Shown here one piece after another: positions 16,416 to 25,485 of a DNA stretch of 64,000 nucleotides (positions are counted from its first letter, which is position 1; every line of letters begins with the position of its first letter). The notes under the pieces are model-generated. The model made no database searches. It was not told the origin of the DNA and was given only the letters and a program-made list of their open reading frames with translations. Source of the DNA: Sphingomonas sp. YR710 (GTDB taxonomy: Bacteria; Pseudomonadota; Alphaproteobacteria; Sphingomonadales; Sphingomonadaceae); contig NZ_FMZJ01000003.1 in the NCBI RefSeq assembly GCF_900101455.1, forward strand, positions 62,001 to 126,000. The letters are read 5' to 3'. A program made the translations under genes and the position numbers.

Positions 16416-17015
16416 ATGGGCCTGACCCCGGTCGAGCCGCATATGCTGGCAACGGTCGTCACGTCGCTTGAGATGGTGGCGAAACCGAAGCCGAAGCCCG
16501 CAGCGCCATCGGTATTCCGGCTCAATCGCTGGAAAACGCCTTCGACAGACAAATATCGTGCGCTGTTCCGCCGCATCGGCGCCCCGTGGCTATGGTTTTC
16601 GCGGCTGGTGATGAGCGATGACGAGCTGATCGCAATCATCAACGATTCGGGGATAGAGATCTACGCCGTCAGCGATGCACGGGGGATCGAAATCGGTATG
16701 CTCGAACTCGATTTCCGCATCGCCGGCCAGATGGAGATCGCCTTTTTCGGGCTGGTCCCCGAACTCAACGGCAAGGGGCATGGCGGCTGGCTGATGGGCC
16801 AGGCGCTGTCGCTTGGCTGGCGTAGGGGCATCGAGCGTGTGTGGGTCCATACCTGCACGCTCGATCACCCTGGCGCACTCGGCTTCTACCGGAAGAACGG
16901 CTTCACGCCATTCGCGCGGGCGATCGAAACCTTCGTTGATCCGCGTGTGGCCGGTATATTGCCTGCCACCGTAGCACCGCACATTCCGATGCTGGCGGAG
17001 GCCTCAGGCGGATAA
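16416..17015 (+). CDS. GNAT-family N-acetyltransferase
   Basis: A 199-residue protein with a GNAT fold. The acetyl-CoA region is the segment around PELNGKGHGGWLMGQALSLG (a variant of the Q/RxxGxG/A motif), followed by VWVHTCTLDHPGALGFYRKNGF, the typical motif B end. The first 35 residues look non-conserved. The substrate is unknown. It lies five bases after hemF and is probably co-transcribed. Its 3' end overlaps the converging membrane-protein gene by 12 bases. Confidence 0.8.
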   Translation: MGLTPVEPHMLATVVTSLEMVAKPKPKPAAPSVFRLNRWKTPSTDKYRALFRRIGAPWLWFSRLVMSDDELIAIINDSGIEIYAVSDARGIEIGMLELDFRIAGQMEIAFFGLVPELNGKGHGGWLMGQALSLGWRRGIERVWVHTCTLDHPGALGFYRKNGFTPFARAIETFVDPRVAGILPATVAPHIPMLAEASGG

Positions 17016-17786
17016 GCGGCCATAAGCAAAAGCCAGATAGACCGTCCATCCCATCATCAGCACCGATCCGATGAAGGCAACGATCAATTCGGCGGCAACC
17101 CTCAGCAACTCGCCCTGCCCGCTCGCCATCGCAAGCAGCCGCGCGACGGGTACGAGGGCAAGCTGGCTGATCGAGATCAGCGTCATATAAGCCAGCCCGA
17201 ACATAACCGATATGGCCAGCGCGCGCAGGGTCTTGCCGCGCGTCAGCCGGAAACTGTGCTTCAGCGCGTCGATCGGGCCCATGCTGCCATCGGCCAAAGT
17301 CGGCCATAAAACCAGCAGGCGCACCTGCCCCCAGATGATCGGCACACAGCTCAGGATGATGGCCTCGTTGAGCCGCGTCACATTGTCGGATGGTACGACC
17401 AGCCCGATCAGGGTGACGATCACCACCGCGACCACGAAGACTCCGAATATGAGCGCCGCGACGATCAGGCCGACGACGATGGCCACCGGCACCCGCGCCA
17501 ACGCTATCCGCAGCGCCTCTCCCACGCTCAACCGCGACCGCAGCGCCATCAGGCTGACCGCCATGTTGCCGATCACCGTCAGCAGCAAGGCGGGGATCAG
17601 CAGCAGGCCGTTCACGCCCGAAACGGGCGATTGCGCAGCCCCCTCGCCCCGCGCGTCGGCGGCGAAGCCTAAAATGAGCATGCCGAGGCCAAAAGTCGCC
17701 ATCGCGACCGGCAGCACCAGCCCGCTTTCCCGCCGCAGGAAGACGACGGTCTCCTCCCATATGGCGTCGATGGAAAAGCTGGACAT
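17004..17786 (-). CDS. Polytopic membrane protein of unknown function
   Basis: A 260-residue protein with about six hydrophobic segments (for example LVLPVAMATFGLGMLILGFA, IVVGLIVAALIFGVFVVAVV and LIVAFIGSVLMMGWTVYLAF) and a loop reading ALKHSFRLTRGKTLRA. That loop pattern is seen in membrane-domain proteins related to the glycerophosphodiester phosphodiesterase membrane region, but I do not assign a function. It is a lone minus-strand gene whose end overlaps the GNAT gene. Confidence 0.7.
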   Translation of the reverse strand: MSSFSIDAIWEETVVFLRRESGLVLPVAMATFGLGMLILGFAADARGEGAAQSPVSGVNGLLLIPALLLTVIGNMAVSLMALRSRLSVGEALRIALARVPVAIVVGLIVAALIFGVFVVAVVIVTLIGLVVPSDNVTRLNEAIILSCVPIIWGQVRLLVLWPTLADGSMGPIDALKHSFRLTRGKTLRALAISVMFGLAYMTLISISQLALVPVARLLAMASGQGELLRVAAELIVAFIGSVLMMGWTVYLAFAYGRLSA

Positions 17787-17891
17787 TCATAATGCTCCCA
17801 TATGCGATGATCGCCGCCCTATCGCGATAGCCCCCCCTCGCGCAATCATATGCGGCTTGATTGGCCGCCGATATGCCGACAAGAGCGAGCC

Positions 17892-18569
17892 ATGGACGCG
17901 ATCGACGATGGCCGTATCGAATGGCGGGTGAGCCCCGGCCTGTCGCCTTATGCCGAAACGCTGGCGGCGATGGAGGCCCGCGCCGCGGCGATCCGCGCGG
18001 GTGAGGCCCGTGAACTCATCTGGCTGGTCGAACATCCGCCGCTCTATACTGCCGGCACCAGCGCGAAGGCCGACGAGTTGCTCGCCCCCGATCGCTTTCC
18101 CGTTTTCGCCACCGGACGCGGTGGCCGCTACACCTATCATGGGCCGGGTCAGCGGGTCGGCTATCTGATGCTCGATCTCGAACGGCGGGGCCGGGACGTG
18201 CGTCGTTTCGTCACTGCGCTCGAACAATGGCTAATCGATACCCTTGGCGACCTCGGCATCACGGCCCGCAGCGAACCGGGGCGCGTGGGGATATGGACCG
18301 GCCATGGCCTGGCGGAGGCCAAGATCGGCGCGATCGGTATCCGGTTACGTCGTTGGGTGACGTTCCACGGCTTCGCGATCAACGTCGCGCCCGATCTGTC
18401 GCACTTTTCGGGGATCGTGCCCTGCGGCCTGGGCGATTATGCCGTCACCAGCATGCGCCAGCTGGGATCTCCACATGACATGACTGCGCTGGATGAGGCG
18501 CTGCAGCGCCATTTTCCAGCCATGCTCAATGCGCTGGGAGATTATGGCGGGGATGCTCGAACCGCTTGA
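17892..18569 (+). CDS. lipB: Lipoyl(octanoyl) transferase
   Basis: A 225-residue Lip[38 protein letters not shown], then the catalytic Lys in [18 protein letters not shown] and the catalytic Cys in FSGIVPCGL are all present. It moves octanoyl groups from octanoyl-ACP to E2 subunits and the glycine-cleavage H protein. ATG 17892 (MDAIDDG) begins just ahead of conserved sequence; an upstream ATG at 17850 adds a non-family tail. It is followed at 60 bases by a small lipoprotein gene. Confidence 0.93.
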   Translation: MDAIDDGRIEWRVSPGLSPYAETLAAMEARAAAIRAGEARELIWLVEHPPLYTAGTSAKADELLAPDRFPVFATGRGGRYTYHGPGQRVGYLMLDLERRGRDVRRFVTALEQWLIDTLGDLGITARSEPGRVGIWTGHGLAEAKIGAIGIRLRRWVTFHGFAINVAPDLSHFSGIVPCGLGDYAVTSMRQLGSPHDMTALDEALQRHFPAMLNALGDYGGDARTA

Positions 18570-18628
18570 GCCGCCGAGTCGTTCACGATATGGTCGCATC
18601 CAGAAACAATGATTTCAGGGAGTATTTC

Positions 18629-18865
18629 ATGCGTGCGACGTTCCGGACGATGCTGGCCGCAACTGCCTTGGTTACCGTCACAATCGGCCTGTCGGGCTGC
18701 CACAAGAGCAGCGGCACGGATGAGAGCAATGTCGTCGAGATGAATGCGATGGATGGCTCGATGAACGATATGACAGTCGTCGACAGCGCCACGATGGACG
18801 CTGCCGGATCGGCCAATACCGCCGGCGGTAATGTTGCAATGGACAATGGCTCCAATGCCACCTGA
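18629..18865 (+). CDS. Small Met/Asn-rich lipoprotein
   Basis: A 78-residue protein with a lipoprotein signal peptide ending in the lipobox GLSGC. The mature part is short, acidic and rich in Met, Asn, Asp, Ser and Thr (NVVEMNAMDGSMNDMT), with no recognised domain. AGGGAG lies nine bases before ATG. The methionine-rich mature region might bind metal, but this is a guess. It sits between lipB and an exported protein of unknown function, and may form a unit with the latter. Confidence 0.65.
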   Translation: MRATFRTMLAATALVTVTIGLSGCHKSSGTDESNVVEMNAMDGSMNDMTVVDSATMDAAGSANTAGGNVAMDNGSNAT

Positions 18866-18901
18866 CGAGCGTTCGGGCAGCAATCTGTTAGGAGTGGTGT
18901 G

Positions 18902-19594
18902 ATGGTATTTCGGAAATTGGGTGCGATCCTCGCGGGTTTATCGGTGGTCGTCGCCGCCAGTCCGGCATCGGCCTATCTGTTCTGGTCCGCTCCCAATTTC
19001 ACTGGCGGTGCGGTGCACGGCGATGAACCTGGGCTCGGAACGACCTTGCCCAAGGCAACTCCGGCCGAGCTCAAGGCACATATGCTGTGGAACATGCGAG
19101 CCGGGCTGAATGTCGCGGCGCTACAGTGCCAGTTCTCGCCAATCCTGATGACCGTTCCGAATTACAACGACCTGCTCAACAAGAATGCCGCGGAACTGAA
19201 CACCGCCTTCACCACCCTGAACAACTATTTCAAGCGGATGGGTGGCAAGGGCTGGCAGACCAAATTCGACCAATATACGACCAGAACCTATAACGGCTTC
19301 TCGACGATGCACGCCCAATTGGGTTTTTGCGAGACGGCCAGCGCGATCGGGCGCGAAGCCCGCACGCTCAAGCGCGGCAATCTAAGCGATCTTGCCGCAA
19401 CCAAAATGCGTGAATTCCGCAATAGCCTGGTCCCGGTCGGCGACATGTTGTTCGCGCGCCGCTCGCTATACATGCCCGTCGCGGTTCCACCGTTGTCGGA
19501 CGATTGCTGGACCAAATCGAGTATGTTGAAGGCGCGTTGCGCGGTCGCGACGCCGACCCAGGCTGCGGCAACGGAAACGGCCGCCAAGAGCTGA
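18902..19594 (+). CDS. Exported protein of unknown function
   Basis: A 230-residue protein with a signal peptide (LGAILAGLSVVVAASPASA). The mature part begins YLFWSAPNF and contains four Cys, in ALQCQF, LGFCET, DDCWTK and KARCAV, likely two disulfides in the periplasm. No family is recognised. ATG 18902 has AGGAG seven bases upstream; the adjacent GTG at 18899 is too close to it. A strong hairpin follows the stop at 19602-19640. Confidence 0.75.
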   Translation: MVFRKLGAILAGLSVVVAASPASAYLFWSAPNFTGGAVHGDEPGLGTTLPKATPAELKAHMLWNMRAGLNVAALQCQFSPILMTVPNYNDLLNKNAAELNTAFTTLNNYFKRMGGKGWQTKFDQYTTRTYNGFSTMHAQLGFCETASAIGREARTLKRGNLSDLAATKMREFRNSLVPVGDMLFARRSLYMPVAVPPLSDDCWTKSSMLKARCAVATPTQAAATETAAKS

Positions 19595-19601
19595 TTGCGC
19601 C

Positions 19602-19640
19602 CCGGCAATCTGAATGTCATTTCCGCATTCAGATTGCCGG
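19602..19640 (+). terminator. Perfect 15-bp hairpin after the exported-protein gene
   Basis: CCGGCAATCTGAATG (19602-19616) and CATTCAGATTGCCGG (19626-19640) are exact reverse complements around a nine-base loop, seven bases after the stop codon. It lacks a following T-run, so it is either an atypical terminator or a 3' stabilising structure. Confidence 0.55.
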
Positions 19641-19779
19641 AGATGCGAGCCCATGCATCGTTTGAGATCTGCCGAGGCCCCGTTTCTGCGAGCCCGGCTG
19701 ATCAGAGCATTACGCCGATGAACGGCCGGCAGCAAACATCGGCAACCCTGACGTAGCACCGGCCTGTCGATCGAACGGC

Positions 19780-20628
19780 CTAACGCACCACGCCTGCTTT
19801 GGCCTGCTCGACAGCAGCGTCCATTACCATCCCATATTCCTTGATTCCGCCAGCCGGATTTTTGGCGGCCATTCCGGAATCGATCACCAGCGTCTGGCCC
19901 GAAATGCCGCTCGCCAGATCCGAGGCGAGGAAGGCCAGCGCCGCGGCAACCTCCGTCGGCAGCACGCGGCGAAGGCCATCCTTGGAAACGGCTTCGCGCT
20001 CGCCTGTGCCATTCCCGGAATATTTGGAGGCCCGCGGCGTTGCCACACCACCCGGTGCGATCGTGTTGACCCGGATGCCGTAACGCGCCCATTCGATCGC
20101 CATGGTTTCGCTCATCGCCATCACGCTGCGTTTCGCCATGCCATAAGGACCGTGGAATGGTGCGCTACGCAGTCCGGAGATCGATGTGAGGCTGATGATG
20201 CTGCCCGGATGCCCTGCCGCGATCATATGGCGCCCCGCATCCACGCACACGCGGAATACATAATCGAGGTTGAGCGCCAGGACGTCCCGGAAGACTTCGT
20301 CAGTCGTCTCCTCGATCGGCGTCCATTGATGGAAGCGGGTGCCGCCAGCAATGTTCGCAACGATATCGATACGATCCACCTTCGATAGCGCCTTGCCCAC
20401 AAGCGCGGCAGCCTCGTCGGGGTTCATCAAGTTCGCAACGATGGTTTCGCAGGCGACACCCAGAGCCAGCACCTCAGCCCTGATTTCCGCAACAAACTCT
20501 TCGCTCTGGTCCACCGCGACGATGTTCGCGCCCGCCTGCGCCAGCGCCAGACTGACCGACGTGCCAAGGCCACCGCCGCCAGCACCACACACCAGGGCGG
20601 TCTTGCCGCTTAGATCTATCCCGATCAT
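19780..20628 (-). CDS. Short-chain dehydrogenase/reductase
   Basis: A 282-residue SDR. The cofactor loop is atypical (CGAGGGGLGTSVSLALAQAG instead of TGxxxGIG). NIAGG, the catalytic Ser in SLTSISG and the YxxxK in YGMAK follow in order, with RVNTIAPGGVATP after them. The tail beyond LVIDSGM is some 30 residues longer than usual. It oxidises or reduces an unknown alcohol or ketone with NAD(P). It is a single minus-strand gene with 230 bases of non-coding sequence above it. Confidence 0.85.
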   Translation of the reverse strand: MIGIDLSGKTALVCGAGGGGLGTSVSLALAQAGANIVAVDQSEEFVAEIRAEVLALGVACETIVANLMNPDEAAALVGKALSKVDRIDIVANIAGGTRFHQWTPIEETTDEVFRDVLALNLDYVFRVCVDAGRHMIAAGHPGSIISLTSISGLRSAPFHGPYGMAKRSVMAMSETMAIEWARYGIRVNTIAPGGVATPRASKYSGNGTGEREAVSKDGLRRVLPTEVAAALAFLASDLASGISGQTLVIDSGMAAKNPAGGIKEYGMVMDAAVEQAKAGVVR

Positions 20629-20858
20629 TGCACCCTCTATTTTATACCTCAGCCGAGCAAATCTTCGCAGCCGTTCCCGGTTGCGAACAGAGAACCCGCC
20701 GGCATCCCATTAGGCGTAGCGCGCATCGCAGGTGCAGGTCGAGTGTCCTCACCCGAGAATTTTTCAGATGGCTCGGACCCCAGGCACGAACCAGTGCATT
20801 TTCGACGTCACATCGGAATGGTTGCCTTGAAGCCCCCGCCGCACGCGATCGCGCTCGT

Positions 20859-21830
20859 TTACATCTCGCCCTTGGCCCGCCGCAGGGCATAGAAACGCCG
20901 CACATTGGCATTGTGCTCCGCCAGGGTATTGGCGAACACATGACCGCCCTTCCCGTTCGCGACGAAATAAAGCGCCTTCGATGGTGCCGGATTCAAAACG
21001 GCTTCGATCGACGCCCCGCTCGGGTTGGCGATCGGGCCGGCGGGCAGCCCTGTCATCGCGTAGGTGTTATAGCCGTTCACCGCATGGATTTCGGATTCCC
21101 GAATGCGGCGACCGAGCGGCTTACCATGGGTAATCGGATAGATGATCGTCGGGTCGGCCTGTAACTTCATCCCCTGCCGCACCCGGTTCGAATAGACCGC
21201 GGCCACCATGCGCCGTTCGGAAGCCAGAGCGGTTTCCTTCTCGACGATCGAGGCCAGGATCACGGCCTGATCCTTAGTCTTCGCAACCGTCGTCGGCTTG
21301 CGCGCTGCCCATGCCGCGTCGAGAGCCTTGGTCATCGCCGCTTGCATCCGATGCAGCACCGCCACGCGCGGCTCGCCACGTTCATAGCTGTAGCTGTCGG
21401 GCAATACCGATCCCTCTACCGGCACCGGCACCGGTCCGCTCAGCATGGGCTCGGCTGCCAGCCGTTCCTGCACCATGATCGAAGGCATGCCCTCGGGAAT
21501 CGTCACGAGCCGCTGGAGCGGCTTGCCGTGCTGGAGGATATCCAGCACCTCGCGGCCGCTGGCCCGCGCCGGAATGTCGAATTCCCCCGCCCGCACCGGA
21601 TCGAGGGCGCCAAACCGACGCGCAAGCCGAAGGAAATTGGTCGTCGACCGGATGATGCCGGCCTTCTCCAATGCGCGTGCGGCCGATCCCAGCGATGCGC
21701 CCGCCGGCACAGTGAAGCTGACTTCCTGCTTCAGAGGGCCTTCGGCCCACCAGTCACGCGATATCCACAGGGCCCCTGCGCCGGCCATCAGCGCGAGCAG
21801 GATGATCGGCCAGACAAGGCGGCGGATCAT
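20859..21830 (-). CDS. mltG: Endolytic murein transglycosylase
   Basis: A 323-residue YceG-like protein with one N-terminal membrane helix (IILLALMAGAGALWI), a LysM-like region and the catalytic segment ASIVEKETALASERRMVAAVYSNRV, then LQADPTIIYPITHG, NTYAMTGLPAGPIANPS and a C-terminal VANGKGGHVFA. It cleaves nascent glycan strands in the periplasm and so ends their elongation. It lies 11 bases after fabF, in line with the common fabF-mltG pairing. Confidence 0.93.
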   Translation of the reverse strand: MIRRLVWPIILLALMAGAGALWISRDWWAEGPLKQEVSFTVPAGASLGSAARALEKAGIIRSTTNFLRLARRFGALDPVRAGEFDIPARASGREVLDILQHGKPLQRLVTIPEGMPSIMVQERLAAEPMLSGPVPVPVEGSVLPDSYSYERGEPRVAVLHRMQAAMTKALDAAWAARKPTTVAKTKDQAVILASIVEKETALASERRMVAAVYSNRVRQGMKLQADPTIIYPITHGKPLGRRIRESEIHAVNGYNTYAMTGLPAGPIANPSGASIEAVLNPAPSKALYFVANGKGGHVFANTLAEHNANVRRFYALRRAKGEM

Positions 21831-21841
21831 CGATCGGCCCT

Positions 21842-23101
21842 TCAGATCGCCCGCATGATCAGGCTGGCATTGGTGCCGCCGAAGCCGAAGCTGTTGTTAA
21901 GCACGGCGCGAACCTTGCGCTTCTTTGCCTTGAGCGGCACCAGATCGAAATCCTCCAGCCCGTCGCTCGGATTTTCGAGATTGAGCGTCGGCGGCACGAT
22001 CTGATCGCGGATCGCGAGGATGCAGAAGATCGATTCGACCGCGCCGGCACCGCCCAGCAGATGGCCGATCGCCGATTTGGTCGACGACATCGACACGGTC
22101 TTCAGCGCATCACCGAACAGGCGGCGGACCGCGCCGGCCTCAAGCTCATCCCCCAGCGGGGTCGATGTGCCGTGGGCGTTGATATAGTCGATGTCGTCCG
22201 GCTTCAGCCCAGCCTTGCGCAGCGCCATCTCCATCGACCGGAAGGCCCCGGAGCCTTCGGGATGCGGCGCTGTCACATGATAGGCGTCGCCTGACAGGCC
22301 ATAGCCGATCACCTCGGCATAGATCTTCGCGCCGCGCGCCTTGGCATGCTCATATTCCTCAAGGCACACCACGCCGGCACCCTCGCCCATCACGAAGCCG
22401 TCGCGGGCCTTGTCATAAGGGCGCGATGCCCGTTCGGGCTCATCATTGAAATCGGTCGAGAGTGCGCGCGCCTGAGCGAAGCCGGCAATGCCGAGCGGGC
22501 AGATCGCACCCTCGGCGCCGCCTGCCAGCATGACATCGGCATCGTCCATCGCGATCATCCGCGCCGCGTCCCCGATCGCATGTGCGCCGGTCGAACAAGC
22601 GGTGACAACCGCATGGTTCGGGCCGCGCAACCCATATTTGATCGAGACCTGGCCCGAGATCAGGTTGATCAGCCGACCGTGGACGAAATGCGGAGAAACC
22701 CGCTTGGGGCCACGCTCATGGCAGATGATCGATTCGCTGGCGATGCCCGGCAGGCCGCCGATGCCCGATCCGATCGACAGGCCCGCGCGATAGCTTTCTT
22801 CAAGGGTCATGTCGGTCAGCCCGGCATCTTCGAGCGCCTGGCCAGCCGCATCGATCCCATAGATGATGAACGGATCGACCTGACGCTGCACCTTGTGATC
22901 GACCCTTTTGTTCGGATCGAAGCCATAAGGATGATCCGCCGGCTTCACCTCGCAGGCGATCTTGCAGGCGTGCTCGCTGGCATCGAAACGCGTGATCGGG
23001 CCTGCGCCCGATTTCGACGCCAGGATGTTGGCCCAGACCGTTTCGACGTCAGCACCCAGCGGCGTGACAAGTCCCAACCCGGTTACGACCACGCGGCGCA
23101 T
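21842..23101 (-). CDS. fabF: 3-oxoacyl-ACP synthase II
   Basis: A 419-residue KAS II of normal length. The catalytic triad is visible: Cys in VTACSTGAH, His in NAHGTSTPLGD and His in KSAIGHLLGGAG. The start RRVVVTGLGLVTPLG is typical. It condenses acyl-ACP with malonyl-ACP during fatty-acid elongation. It is downstream of acpP (158-base gap) and upstream of mltG. Confidence 0.96.
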   Translation of the reverse strand: MRRVVVTGLGLVTPLGADVETVWANILASKSGAGPITRFDASEHACKIACEVKPADHPYGFDPNKRVDHKVQRQVDPFIIYGIDAAGQALEDAGLTDMTLEESYRAGLSIGSGIGGLPGIASESIICHERGPKRVSPHFVHGRLINLISGQVSIKYGLRGPNHAVVTACSTGAHAIGDAARMIAMDDADVMLAGGAEGAICPLGIAGFAQARALSTDFNDEPERASRPYDKARDGFVMGEGAGVVCLEEYEHAKARGAKIYAEVIGYGLSGDAYHVTAPHPEGSGAFRSMEMALRKAGLKPDDIDYINAHGTSTPLGDELEAGAVRRLFGDALKTVSMSSTKSAIGHLLGGAGAVESIFCILAIRDQIVPPTLNLENPSDGLEDFDLVPLKAKKRKVRAVLNNSFGFGGTNASLIMRAI

Positions 23102-23259
23102 GGCATTCTCCCACTTGATTGTCTTGAAAGCTCTATTCTGAACGAGAAAACGGCCCCCCGCCCCATAGACACGCCCTGGGTCGGGAAGCCGTTCATCATT
23201 TCGGCTCTGGCGCCGTCGCCTCAGCGGGCAAGTGGCGGCTCAGCGGACCGGTTCGAAAA

Positions 23260-23496
23260 TCAGCCCTTATTGGCTTCGATATAGCTGATCGCATCCTTGA
23301 CGGTCGCGATCTTCTCGGCGGCATCGTCAGGGATTTCCACACCGAATTCCTCCTCGAACGCCATCACCAGTTCGACGATATCAAGGCTGTCGGCGCCCAG
23401 ATCGTCGATGAAGCTCGCCTCTTCGGTTACCTTCTCGGCATCCACGCCGAGATGCTCGACAACGATCTTCTTAACGCGCTCGGCGGTCTCGCTCAT
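23260..23496 (-). CDS. acpP: Acyl carrier protein
   Basis: A 78-residue acidic protein with the phosphopantetheine site [19 protein letters not shown] (Ser near residue 37). It carries growing acyl chains. It lies between fabG and fabF in a minus-strand fatty-acid cluster, as in many bacteria. Confidence 0.96.
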   Translation of the reverse strand: MSETAERVKKIVVEHLGVDAEKVTEEASFIDDLGADSLDIVELVMAFEEEFGVEIPDDAAEKIATVKDAISYIEANKG

Positions 23497-23602
23497 ATCT
23501 CTAACCTTCCTTGGGGTCTCTTTCCCGATGCCCTAAACGGGGCCGCGGTTGCTTGCAAGCGTGCAGTGAGGGGAGCAAGCGGAGCTGCCCCTCTATAAAA
23601 GT

Positions 23603-24343
23603 TCAGATCATCGCCATCCCGCCATTCACGTGCAGCGTCTGGCCCGTGACGTAAGACGCTTCGCGGCTCGCAAGATAGACGACGGCGCCGGCGATATCCG
23701 CCCCATCGCCCAGCTTTCCGGCCGGAATCCTGGTGAGTAACGACTGCTTCTGTGCTTCGGGCAACACATCGGTCATTGCCGACGCGATAAATCCCGGCGC
23801 CACGCAATTGACGGTGATGTTTCGGCTTGCCAGTTCCTGCGCCAGCGCCTTCGACATGCCGACCAGCCCGGCCTTGGAAGCCGCATAATTGGCCTGGCCC
23901 GGATTGCCGGTGGTGCCGACCACCGACGTGATCGTGATCACCCGGCCGAAACGCGCCTTCATCATCGGCTTGGTTGCCGCCCGGATCAGCCGGAACGCGG
24001 CCTCGAGGTTCACCGAGATGACCTGATCCCACTCCTCGTCCTTCATGCGCATGATCAGGTTATCGCGGGTCACGCCGGCATTGTTGACCAAAATGTCGAT
24101 CTTGCCGCCAAGCGCCTCAACAGCGCGCGGAACGAGCCCGTCGACTGCGGCGGCATCGCCCAGATTGCAGGGCAGAATCACCGTATCCCCGCCGATTTCG
24201 GTCGCGACCGCATTCAGCGCCTCTTCGCGCGTGCCTGACAAAGCGATCTTGGCCCCCTGCGCCACGAGCGCCTTCGCGATCGCCGCACCGATCCCGCCCG
24301 ATGCGCCGGTCACCAGTGCGGTCATCCCTGTAAGATCGAACAT
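23603..24343 (-). CDS. fabG: 3-oxoacyl-ACP reductase
   Basis: A 246-residue SDR with TGASGGIG, NNAGVTRDNL, Ser in ITSVVGTTGN, YxxxK in NYAASKAG and the C-terminal QTLHVNGGMAM, all typical of FabG. It reduces 3-oxoacyl-ACP with NADPH. ATG 24343 was chosen because the in-frame extension above it (MLKQVQHDGQG) is coded by an intergenic repeat. A GGGGAG lies upstream. Confidence 0.93.
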   Translation of the reverse strand: MFDLTGMTALVTGASGGIGAAIAKALVAQGAKIALSGTREEALNAVATEIGGDTVILPCNLGDAAAVDGLVPRAVEALGGKIDILVNNAGVTRDNLIMRMKDEEWDQVISVNLEAAFRLIRAATKPMMKARFGRVITITSVVGTTGNPGQANYAASKAGLVGMSKALAQELASRNITVNCVAPGFIASAMTDVLPEAQKQSLLTRIPAGKLGDGADIAGAVVYLASREASYVTGQTLHVNGGMAMI

Positions 24344-24360
24344 CCAATTTCTCCCCTGAC

Positions 24361-24450
24361 CGTCATGCTGAACTTGTTTCAGCATTCACCGTGCCACAAG
24401 TAGAGCGGCGCGTGTTGAAGAGTGGATCCTGAAACAAGTTCAGGATGACG
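24361..24450. repeat. Inverted repeat (REP-like) between fabD and fabG
   Basis: CGTCATGCTGAACTTGTTTC plus AGCAT (24361-24385) is mirrored by ATCCTGAAACAAGTTCAGGATGACG (24426-24450), with about 40 bases between. When translated, such repeats give the familiar spurious LKQVQHD and FRMT-type peptides. It lies between two co-directional genes and may form a large hairpin in the message. Confidence 0.8.
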
Positions 24451-24472
24451 GGTTAATTCCTTAGCTCCGGCA

Positions 24473-25408
24473 TCACAACGTGGCGGCAAAAGCCTCGATA
24501 TCTGCCATCTTCACGATGCTGATCGCCCTAGCCTTGTCGGTGATGTCCTTCACCATCGGCCCGACGGCCTTGCCGCCAAACTCGACGAATTGCTCGACAC
24601 CGGCATCGGCCATCGCGGCCACGCTCTCGCGCCACCGCACCGTGCCTGTCACCTGCTCGACGAGCAGCCGAACGATCTCCGATGGATCGGCGACGGGCGC
24701 TGCAATCACATTGGCGTAGACCGCCACCAGCGGGCTCTGGATCGCCGCCTTGGCCAACGCGTCGGCCATCGCATCGGCGGCGGGCTGCATCAGCGAGCAA
24801 TGGAATGGTGCGGATACCGGCAACGGCAGGGCCCGCTTGGCGCCCTTTTCCTTCGCGATCAAGATCGCGCGATCGATCGCGGCCTTGTGGCCAGACACCA
24901 CCACCTGACGGTTGCTATTGTCATTCGCCGCCTGGCACACCTCGCCCTGCGCCGCTTCCTCCGCGACCGCCCGTGCGCCGGCGAAATCGAGGCCGAGGAA
25001 CACCGCCATCGCGCCTTCGCCAACCGGTACCGCCGCCTGCATCGCCTGCCCGCGCAATTTCAGCAACCTGGCGGTCGTCGACAGATCGATCGCCCCGGCC
25101 GCACACAAGGCCGAATATTCGCCCAGACTATGTCCTGCCACATAATCGGCCTTGTCCGGCAGGCTGAACCCGCCTTCCTTCAACAGCACGCGCAGCGTGG
25201 CTATCGCATTCGCCATGATCGCCGGCTGGGCGTTTTCGGTGAGCTGCAATTCGTCCGCCGGTCCCTCGGTCATCAGCCGGAACAGATTCTGGCCGAGCGC
25301 ATCGTCGACTTCCTGAAACACTTCACGCGCAACCGCGCTGGCTTGCGACAGCGCAAGGCCCATGCCCACTGCCTGGCTGCCCTGCCCCGGAAATATGAAT
25401 GCGCGCAT
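24473..25408 (-). CDS. fabD: Malonyl-CoA:ACP transacylase
   Basis: A 311-residue FabD. FPGQGSQAVGMG at the N-terminus, the catalytic Ser in VAGHSLGEYSAL, the conserved Arg in LKLRGQAMQ and the His in SAPFHCSLM are all present. It loads malonyl groups onto ACP. It is first of the minus-strand fab cluster, with 122 bases and the repeat at 24361-24450 separating it from fabG. Confidence 0.95.
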   Translation of the reverse strand: MRAFIFPGQGSQAVGMGLALSQASAVAREVFQEVDDALGQNLFRLMTEGPADELQLTENAQPAIMANAIATLRVLLKEGGFSLPDKADYVAGHSLGEYSALCAAGAIDLSTTARLLKLRGQAMQAAVPVGEGAMAVFLGLDFAGARAVAEEAAQGEVCQAANDNSNRQVVVSGHKAAIDRAILIAKEKGAKRALPLPVSAPFHCSLMQPAADAMADALAKAAIQSPLVAVYANVIAAPVADPSEIVRLLVEQVTGTVRWRESVAAMADAGVEQFVEFGGKAVGPMVKDITDKARAISIVKMADIEAFAATL

Positions 25409-25485
25409 GGTCGCCCCCCCCTGTTCGATCTCAGGCAGCCGCCACTAGGAAAGGCCTTTGCCCAAGGCAAGCAAAAGCCGATCCG

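Noticed and set aside
20642-20941. 99-codon minus-strand frame between the SDR and mltG
   Set aside because: It overlaps the conserved end of mltG in another frame and shows no ribosome binding site or family pattern.
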